NCBI GenBank assembly: GCA_964352225.1
Contig: CAYGRM010000226.1
Span: 1 to 10,970 of the forward strand
DNA length: 10,970 bases
Origin: CAJQQY01 sp964352225
GTDB taxonomy: Bacteria > Bacteroidota > Bacteroidia > Chitinophagales > Saprospiraceae
Direction: 5' to 3'
Below are positions 4,908 through 10,970 of the stretch, in pieces. The translations under genes and the position numbers were made by a program. The notes under the pieces were generated by a model. It was not told where the DNA came from. It ran no database searches and saw nothing but the letters and a program-made list of their open reading frames with translations. The stretch's first letter is position 1, and every line of letters begins with the position of its first letter.

Positions 4908-7900
4908 CTAAAAAACCTACTACTTTTATTCTTAATTATTCCTTCTGTCTTATTTGGGCAGACTTCTTACAATGCCCCGACCACAGGCTTACTTTCTATT
5001 GCTGATTGCGACGGTGTGCTTTATGACGCCGGTGGTCCCAATGGAGAATATACCAATGATAATAATGCTATCATTAATATTCAAGGTACCTCTGGCGATT
5101 ATTTAGAATTAACATTTACGGAATTCGATGTCGAAAATAATTTTGATAATCTATTCATTATTGAAGGCGATAATGTTAATGGAGAATTGTTATATATCTT
5201 TTCAGGAAACGAACTTCCGAATAATGGACAACCTATTGAAATTTCAGGAACAGAAGTTACCATTCTTTTTCAAAGTGATTTTATAATTACAGGAAATGGG
5301 TTTGCGATGGAATTTTCATGTAAAAATGTAACAGATCCTCCTACTGCCAATGTCGCATTTCCTAGTTTTTCTTGCACAGGATCGGTAATTTTTTCAGACC
5401 AATCGACAGGCATTCCAAATAATTGGACTTGGGATTTTGGAGATGGAAATACCTCTACTGACCAAAATCCTTCTCATAGTTATAGCACACCGGGTACTTA
5501 TACTGTATCCTTGATAGCTTGTAATAATAATGGTTGTGATACCATAGTTGCAACTGATGCAATTACTTATGATCCGAATAATTTCGTTTGTAACAATGGG
5601 TTCAATATGCCCGCCTTTAGTTCGGATACTTCTCAAGCTTGTAATGGAGTGCTTTTTGATTCGGGAGGTCCTTCTGGAAATTACAGTTCTAATAGCCATG
5701 GGCAATTTTATATAAATCCTCCAGGATCTGATAACATCTCCGTTACATTTTCGGAATTTGATTTAGGAGACATGGGAGAACATACGGATATGCTGTATGT
5801 ATATGATGCCGAAAACTTTAATTTATTAGGATCTTATTTTGGAAATACCTTACCAAATGGAGGGCAGATAATTACGTATAATGCCTCTTCCATAGTAGTC
5901 GTTTTTTCCTCTAATTCTCAAAATAATTTTGCCGGATTTACTATGTTTTGGGATGCCATTGGTTCACCTGATTTACCTGTTGCAGGATTTAATTCAGATA
6001 ACAATAATACACCTTTAGGTATACCTGTTTCTTTTACCGACCAAAGCTTAAACAATCCTGGAATTTGGGAATGGAATTTTGGCGACGGCAATTCTTCCTC
6101 TGAGCAAAATCCAACACATATTTATTCAACTCCTGGAACTTATGAAGTTTCTTTAATTGCAACAAATTGTAATGGATCAGATACCACAGGAAACTTTTTT
6201 ATAACGGTACAAGAAGCTGGCGCCATCACCATTAATCCTGACAGTATTAATGTGACTTTAGCTGCAGGGACGATGACTACACAAACTGTTACAATTTGCA
6301 ATAATGGAACAGGTGATTTAGTGGTTGATTTGAGTAGCTTGGGGCAAGGCCAAGGAGGAGCATTTTTATTTGGTTTTACTACTAATGAAAATGGTGCAGA
6401 TTTTAGTTGGGAAGTGATGGATATGGATTTTAACGTCATCCAACAAAGTCAACAAACTTATGCGCCTAACCAAACTTATACAGAGGCGGTCTATGGAATA
6501 GGTAATCAATTTACTGAATTTCTTTTAGGCTTGTATTCTCCTGATGGTGTTCAGGCTTTACAAGAATTCATCTGGTATGATTCATTTACTGGAGAAATTA
6601 TTTTTCAAAGTATTCTCGGAACTGGGCCTAATTCATTGTATATCATACCAGCACCAATTGTTCCTTCTGACCCAAATGCACCAGGAATAGTTGATTGGTT
6701 AGATATAGAAAATACTCCTACCACTATTGCACCTAATACGTGTACTGATTATGAAGTAACCTTAGACGCAACTAACTTAAACGGTGGAATTTACGAAGGT
6801 GAAATCAATATCGTTTCCAATGATCCTAATCAGTCGAATAATACCATTCCTGTAACGCTAAACGTTGTTGGAACGCCAGCGATTACAATAAATCCGACTA
6901 CCCTTGATTTTGGAGACGTTCAAGTAGGTGGAACTAACACCCTAACTTTTACTATCGAAAATACAGGAACTGATGATTTGACGCTAAGTGGTCTGACCAG
7001 TAATGTAACTCAGTTTATCATTAATCATGCTGATAACTTAGAGCTTTCACCTGGGACATCAAAAACCATCGAAGTAAACTTCACACCAACTACAGCTAGT
7101 AATTATGCCTCCATCATGACGATTGTTAATAATGCTGGAGATGATATTATTCTTACTTTCTTAGGAAATGGGATTCCCTCTCCAATTTTAACTATTGATC
7201 CTACTTCTTTTACTTTAGAACTAATCGAAGGGCAAGATTCTACTTTAATAGTTAATCTTGGAAATGTGGGAGAAGCTGACTTAAACTATACCGCAACTTC
7301 CTCAACCGACGGAACAGGTTTTGATTTTACTTTCACTACTGACAATTGGCCAAGTGAGTTCTCTTGGACGATCACAGATTCACAGGGAAATGCAGTTGCT
7401 AGTTCAGATGGAAGTATTTATAATATTTTTACTACCTACACGGAGGAAATTACAGGATTAATTCCTACGGAATCTTATACCCTATTTTTATTGGACTCTT
7501 TTGGAGATGGTGCTTTATCAAGTTACAATATTTCTGATCGAGCAAGTGGTCAATTAGTATTTCAAGGAGCTTTTCCTCAAGGATTTGACCAAACAGTAGA
7601 TTTAGGAAGTCCAACGGAAGGAAACTCAATTGTCTCACCAAATCAAGGAACACTTGCTATTGGTGGAACTCAAGCTTTGGATATTGAAATAAGTTCGGTT
7701 GGTTTGTCAACTGGCACTTATAACTATACAATTACGGTGGCTACCAATGACCCTGTGCAACCTTTGGTTGATGTAAATATCACTTTATTTGTCATTGCTC
7801 CAGTTGCAACTGATTTCTCAGCACTTGAATTTATTTGTGGAAATCTACCTGCTCAATTTACCGACCAAACGACCAACGTTCCTACTTCATGGGCATGGGA

Positions 7901-9800
7901 TTTTGGTGATGGAAATACTTCTACTGAACAAAACCCAACTCATATTTATGCTGCATCAGGCACTTATACTGTTTCGCTGATTGCATGCAATAGTTTAGGT
8001 TGTGATACTTTGGTAAAAACCAATTATGTAACAGTTGATACTGATTGTTATACACAAAATATTCCACCTAATCATGGCACAGAAACGATTACTGTTTGTG
8101 AAGGAAATGTTTATGATTCAGGTGGGCCATCAGCCAATTATTTAGAAGGCTCCTTTGGTACACTTGTCATTGCTCCACTAGGTGCAGAAACGGTAACCAT
8201 TAATTTCTCTGAATTTAATTTTGCGGAACATGATTTCCTTTATGTTTATGATGGTGACCAATTTACAGGTACGATCCTCGGAACTTTTACAGGAAATCAA
8301 CTTGCCGGACAAACGCTCATCGCTACTTCTGGGGTACTTACTTTACTAGAAGTGACTGATCACTTTAACAACCAAAGTGGGTTCGCAGCATCTTTTACTT
8401 GTAGTAGTGATCCAATTGCACCTATTGCCAATTTCAGTTTCTCTGGAGACTCTATCTTATGTAATAATGAGCCGATCATTTTTAATGATCTAAGTGCAGG
8501 CAATGTCGATCAATGGTTTTGGGACTTTGGAGATGGAAGCATTTCAAACCAAGAAAACCCTTTACATATTTATACGATCTCTGGTACCTACGATGTGTCT
8601 TTGACGGTGTGTAACGCTGCAGGGTGTGATACCGAAATTCAACCGATTCAAATAACCGTTGATCCTAGTTGTATCATTGATCAAATTCCAGTTGGAACAT
8701 TCGGTTCTTCGCCAGCGGTGATCAGTTCATGTGGTGGTACACTTTATGATTCAGGTGGAGCTAACGGAAACTACGTCGATAACAACTATGGAATAGTTAC
8801 TATTTTTCAATCTAACATTGGAATTACCTTTACAGCATTCGATTATGACTTAAACGATTACGTAGCCGTGTATGATGGATTAGATCTTAACGCACCATTA
8901 ATTGGATTTTATACCGGTACGGATTTACCTGAAGGTGGAAATACTATTTTTGCAACGGGTCAAGGAATTACAATAGTGGAGTATACCGACTTTCAATCTA
9001 ATGCAAGTGGATTTGTTTTAGACTACGCATGTTCTGGTATTGGTTTAAATTCAAATACCAATAATAATATTATGGTAATGAATGACAAAATTTGTGATGG
9101 TGTACGAGAGTTTACAACGCCAGATACGATGTTAGTAGATACTTGGAATTGGAACTTTGGAGACAACACAACTTCCAATGAAGCTTCCCCGATTCACGAA
9201 TTTCCACATAATGGAATTTTCGAAGTGAGCTTAGAAGCTTGTTACCAAGGCAATTGTAATGTGTACACCATTCAAGTTCATAGCAATAAATTAACTCCTG
9301 CGATCATGGCTCCTGACGAAGCAATGGTTGGAGAAGAAGTTCAGTTTGAAGGAATGACTGCCGAAGCGACGCATTGGAATTGGGACTTTAGCAATGGTGA
9401 CTTTTCAGATCATAATACACCAACGACAGTATTTACCGAAGAAGGTTATTTCGATGTACACGTACATTTAATCAATATGAATGTACATGAAACTTGTGAT
9501 GCCAATCATACACATACGATTTTAATTCGACCTGATAACTCGACAAGTACTGAGGATTTGGATGAAGAAAAAATTCGGGTGTATCCCAACCCTGCGAATG
9601 AATTTATCCAAATAGATTTTGATCAAGTTCCAACTACTGACTTTGAAGTTCGCATGTTTAGTTTGAATGGTCAATTGGTAAAATCAGTCATCAATCAAAA
9701 TCAAATTGATCTGACAAATTTGGTGAGTGGTTCGTATTATTTACAAGTGATTCAAGACGGCTCAACTCCAAAACAATTTAAAGTTATGATTCAGCGATAA
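4905..9800 (+). CDS. Giant multi-domain T9SS-secreted surface protein (CUB-like, PKD, ASH-like, type A sorting domain)
   Basis: This 1631-residue exported protein is probably a cell-surface or secreted adhesin. ATG 4905 is chosen because it begins the signal peptide (1-19, MLKNLLLLF through LFGQ). Domains in order, approximate: CUB-like 35-139, PKD 147-224, CUB-like 246-349, PKD 357-435, interrupted Ig-like module 439-655, ASH/choice-of-anchor-like 659-755, second interrupted Ig-like module 761-965, PKD 967-1045, CUB-like 1065-1166, PKD 1172-1253, CUB-like 1276-1377, PKD 1387-1459, PKD 1464-1542, then a type A T9SS sorting domain 1556-1631 (VYPNPAN, LNGQLV, GSYYLQV, final KQFKV). PKD hallmarks are W-x-W-D/N-F-G-D-G cores; the last is degenerate (WDFSNGD). 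CUB-like units carry LYDxGGPxGxY and F-x-E/A-F-D strands. No catalytic domain is visible, so enzymatic function is unlikely. T9SS is known to export such proteins across the outer membrane and remove the sorting domain. A terminator follows, so the gene is probably transcribed alone. Confidence 0.9.
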   Translation: MLKNLLLLFLIIPSVLFGQTSYNAPTTGLLSIADCDGVLYDAGGPNGEYTNDNNAIINIQGTSGDYLELTFTEFDVENNFDNLFIIEGDNVNGELLYIFSGNELPNNGQPIEISGTEVTILFQSDFIITGNGFAMEFSCKNVTDPPTANVAFPSFSCTGSVIFSDQSTGIPNNWTWDFGDGNTSTDQNPSHSYSTPGTYTVSLIACNNNGCDTIVATDAITYDPNNFVCNNGFNMPAFSSDTSQACNGVLFDSGGPSGNYSSNSHGQFYINPPGSDNISVTFSEFDLGDMGEHTDMLYVYDAENFNLLGSYFGNTLPNGGQIITYNASSIVVVFSSNSQNNFAGFTMFWDAIGSPDLPVAGFNSDNNNTPLGIPVSFTDQSLNNPGIWEWNFGDGNSSSEQNPTHIYSTPGTYEVSLIATNCNGSDTTGNFFITVQEAGAITINPDSINVTLAAGTMTTQTVTICNNGTGDLVVDLSSLGQGQGGAFLFGFTTNENGADFSWEVMDMDFNVIQQSQQTYAPNQTYTEAVYGIGNQFTEFLLGLYSPDGVQALQEFIWYDSFTGEIIFQSILGTGPNSLYIIPAPIVPSDPNAPGIVDWLDIENTPTTIAPNTCTDYEVTLDATNLNGGIYEGEINIVSNDPNQSNNTIPVTLNVVGTPAITINPTTLDFGDVQVGGTNTLTFTIENTGTDDLTLSGLTSNVTQFIINHADNLELSPGTSKTIEVNFTPTTASNYASIMTIVNNAGDDIILTFLGNGIPSPILTIDPTSFTLELIEGQDSTLIVNLGNVGEADLNYTATSSTDGTGFDFTFTTDNWPSEFSWTITDSQGNAVASSDGSIYNIFTTYTEEITGLIPTESYTLFLLDSFGDGALSSYNISDRASGQLVFQGAFPQGFDQTVDLGSPTEGNSIVSPNQGTLAIGGTQALDIEISSVGLSTGTYNYTITVATNDPVQPLVDVNITLFVIAPVATDFSALEFICGNLPAQFTDQTTNVPTSWAWDFGDGNTSTEQNPTHIYAASGTYTVSLIACNSLGCDTLVKTNYVTVDTDCYTQNIPPNHGTETITVCEGNVYDSGGPSANYLEGSFGTLVIAPLGAETVTINFSEFNFAEHDFLYVYDGDQFTGTILGTFTGNQLAGQTLIATSGVLTLLEVTDHFNNQSGFAASFTCSSDPIAPIANFSFSGDSILCNNEPIIFNDLSAGNVDQWFWDFGDGSISNQENPLHIYTISGTYDVSLTVCNAAGCDTEIQPIQITVDPSCIIDQIPVGTFGSSPAVISSCGGTLYDSGGANGNYVDNNYGIVTIFQSNIGITFTAFDYDLNDYVAVYDGLDLNAPLIGFYTGTDLPEGGNTIFATGQGITIVEYTDFQSNASGFVLDYACSGIGLNSNTNNNIMVMNDKICDGVREFTTPDTMLVDTWNWNFGDNTTSNEASPIHEFPHNGIFEVSLEACYQGNCNVYTIQVHSNKLTPAIMAPDEAMVGEEVQFEGMTAEATHWNWDFSNGDFSDHNTPTTVFTEEGYFDVHVHLINMNVHETCDANHTHTILIRPDNSTSTEDLDEEKIRVYPNPANEFIQIDFDQVPTTDFEVRMFSLNGQLVKSVINQNQIDLTNLVSGSYYLQVIQDGSTPKQFKVMIQR

Positions 9801-9835
9801 GGAGTTTTCATTTTATAAAACTTAATTTAGTACTT

Positions 9836-9876
9836 AACCTCCTGAACTTTCTTATTAAAAGTTCAGGAGGTTTTTT
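9836..9876 (+). terminator. Intrinsic terminator of the giant T9SS protein gene
   Basis: A 15-bp perfect stem pairs 9836-9850 with 9858-9872 around a 7-base loop (9851-9857), and the T-run extends through 9876. The core CCTCCTGAAC/GTTCAGGAGG is GC-richer than its surroundings. It lies 35 bases after the stop codon. The T-run is only on the plus-strand side, so the terminator is directional. Confidence 0.92.
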
Positions 9877-10107
9877 CGTTAATCCTATGATTAATTTTTA
9901 CATTGTAATCTGGGAAGGTTGATTTCGATAAAAATGATTCCCTACAATTTATACTTTACCGGTTTTATAATTCTACAAAAGTAAAATACAACCCAAAAAA
10001 ATATAAAAAAAACTAGATGGTAATCTAGTAAGAAGTCAGCTGAATACTAAGTTTACCATGACCTAGACAATCTTTACTATTTTACGGTGCTTTAAAATTT
10101 CAGTACT
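9877..10107. other. Intergenic region before the last gene
   Basis: This AT-rich spacer should contain the promoter of the TspO/MBR-like gene. The closest match to the Bacteroidota -7 box is TAAGTTTA at 10048-10055, one base off TAnnTTTG and with no TTG at the right distance, so no promoter is called. A short hairpin at 10012-10029 is listed separately. Confidence 0.4.
10012..10029 (-). other. Short palindrome beside an A-run, possible operator or weak minus-strand terminator
   Basis: ACTAGAT (10012-10018) pairs with ATCTAGT (10023-10029) around a 4-base loop. On the minus strand the stem is followed by eight T bases (complement of 10005-10012 A-run), which is the form of an intrinsic terminator. 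The stem is AT-rich, though, and no minus-strand gene in the window would use it. It could equally be a regulator site upstream of the gene at 10108. Confidence 0.3.
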
Positions 10108-10878
10108 ATGAATTCAAGATTACCAACCATCAACCTCCTCTCCTATTTCAGTTTAGTTATCCTAAATTTTCTATCTGTTCGGATTCCTTTTTTTGGAAAA
10201 ACGCCTGGCGATGTTTCTGATCTTTTTCCGAATTTACTTACTCCTGCAGATTTTGCATTTAAGATCTGGTGGTTCATATATCTCTTGCTTGGCGTTTTCG
10301 CTTTTTATCAAATAAAACCTAAACCTCAAGAGGATGGAAAAATACCATTAGAAGTTTCTGCCATTGGATTTCTATTTTTAATTTCATGCATTTTTAATTT
10401 TGCTTGGTTATTGACTTGGCAATCGATGCATATCACTTGGGCTTTCATTTCAATTTTTAGTCTTTGGATTTTATTGATTGTCATCAATTATCGCCTGACC
10501 ATTTTAGGAAAAGCTCATTCCGCGTATAGGGTTCCTTTCAGCGCTTATTTGGCTTGGGTCTGTGTGGCAGCTTTAGCCAACTTGAATGTATTATTGATGA
10601 ATCTTGATTTTGGATTTTTTGGTTTAACCGATGAAAATTGGACAGCACTTCTGATTGTGATCGGAATTTTGGGAACCTTCCTTGTGCTCTATCTAAATCA
10701 GGATCTCACTTTTACCTTGGTTTTAATTTGGGCATTTTATGGAATATACGTGAGAAACGACCAACTCTCTAATGGGGAAAACATAGTAGTTTCTATGTCT
10801 TTGATTGGAATCGCTACTTTATTTATTGTCGGAGCTTGGGTTGGATGGATAAAATGGAACTTCAAAAAGTTCGCTTAA
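10108..10878 (+). CDS. TspO/MBR-related tryptophan-rich multi-pass membrane protein
   Basis: This 256-residue integral membrane protein has about seven or eight hydrophobic helices, near 8-25, 51-68, 85-105, 108-127, 142-165, 179-197, 200-216 and 228-248. It is rich in tryptophan. The visible signatures are TPADFAFKIWWFIYLL at about 45-60, an NFAWLLTW element at 97-104, and RVPFSAYLAW followed by AALANLNVLL at about 141-163. These match bacterial proteins annotated as tryptophan-rich sensory or TspO/MBR-related, which are longer and have more helices than classic five-helix TspO (about 160 residues). TspO proteins bind tetrapyrroles and other ligands and act in stress signalling; whether this longer branch shares that activity is unknown. 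The ATG at 10108 is the first in frame and has a short charged N-terminus before helix 1. It is a single gene here, separated from the T9SS gene by a terminator. Confidence 0.65.
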   Translation: MNSRLPTINLLSYFSLVILNFLSVRIPFFGKTPGDVSDLFPNLLTPADFAFKIWWFIYLLLGVFAFYQIKPKPQEDGKIPLEVSAIGFLFLISCIFNFAWLLTWQSMHITWAFISIFSLWILLIVINYRLTILGKAHSAYRVPFSAYLAWVCVAALANLNVLLMNLDFGFFGLTDENWTALLIVIGILGTFLVLYLNQDLTFTLVLIWAFYGIYVRNDQLSNGENIVVSMSLIGIATLFIVGAWVGWIKWNFKKFA

Positions 10879-10938
10879 TTCTTTTGTAAAATCAATCAAC
10901 AAATGGTTCTAGATAAATTCATTTGGTCATTTATAAAA

Positions 10939-10970
10939 AGTTATTGAGTTATTGATTATTAAGTTATTTC
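10939..10970. repeat. Short degenerate tandem repeat running to the window edge
   Basis: AGTTATTG occurs twice in tandem (10939-10946 and 10947-10954). It is followed by ATTATTA (10955-10961) and then AGTTATT (10962-10968). The array may continue past the window. Its function is unknown, and it could be simple AT-rich low-complexity sequence. Confidence 0.4.

Noticed and set aside
5394..6439. Minus-strand open frames of about 100 codons (5394-5705 and 6140-6439)
   Set aside because: Both are antisense to the PKD, CUB-like and Ig-like coding region of the giant gene. Their translations are low-complexity Ile/Ser/Arg- or Lys/Pro/Val-rich shadows.
10939..10970. Tandem AGTTATTG units as a CRISPR or origin-like iteron array
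   Set aside because: There are too few and too short units, with no spacers, and the last units are degenerate. It is treated as a simple repeat.

Overview
The window reads as chromosomal DNA from a low-GC member of the Bacteroidota. Two features point there: a PorP/SprF-family outer-membrane protein, and a very large secreted protein ending in a type IX secretion system (T9SS) sorting domain. Signal peptides ending in Ala-Gln or Gly-Gln, and starts without obvious Shine-Dalgarno sequences, fit the same phylum. The style of the multi-domain protein (PKD, CUB-like and ASH-like modules) suggests a marine or soil Saprospiria- or Flavobacteriia-like organism. That last step is inference, because no rRNA or housekeeping marker is present.

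Layout. Bases 1-391 hold no convincing gene. They contain the end of a repeat element cut by the window edge (16-55) and an inverted-repeat-bounded segment (194-387) that abuts the stop of a minus-strand porP/sprF-like gene (392-1372). A 334-base divergent intergenic region follows. Next comes a plus-strand cluster: a minimal MscS-type channel (1707-2201), a CaCA-family sodium/calcium antiporter (2298-3254), a secreted PepSY-like protein (3337-3909) and a DUF2490-like outer-membrane beta-barrel protein (3911-4591). The last two are one base apart and the antiporter lies close upstream, so at least these three probably form an operon concerned with ions and the cell envelope.

Between that cluster and the next gene sits a MITE-like element of about 136 bp (4619-4754). 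It has 22-bp imperfect terminal inverted repeats and flanking direct repeats. A perfect 10-bp inverted repeat then overlaps the chosen start codon of the giant gene (4905-9800). This gene encodes a 1631-residue T9SS cargo protein: four CUB-like modules, six PKD modules, an ASH-like module flanked by two interrupted Ig-like modules, and a type A C-terminal sorting domain. A strong intrinsic terminator follows it. The last gene (10108-10878) encodes a multi-pass membrane protein resembling tryptophan-rich TspO/MBR-related proteins.

No known defence system, CRISPR array, tRNA or rRNA is visible. The most notable points are the MITE family, the palindrome over the start codon, and the nested, nearly symmetric architecture of the giant surface protein. 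No wholly new multi-gene system is evident.
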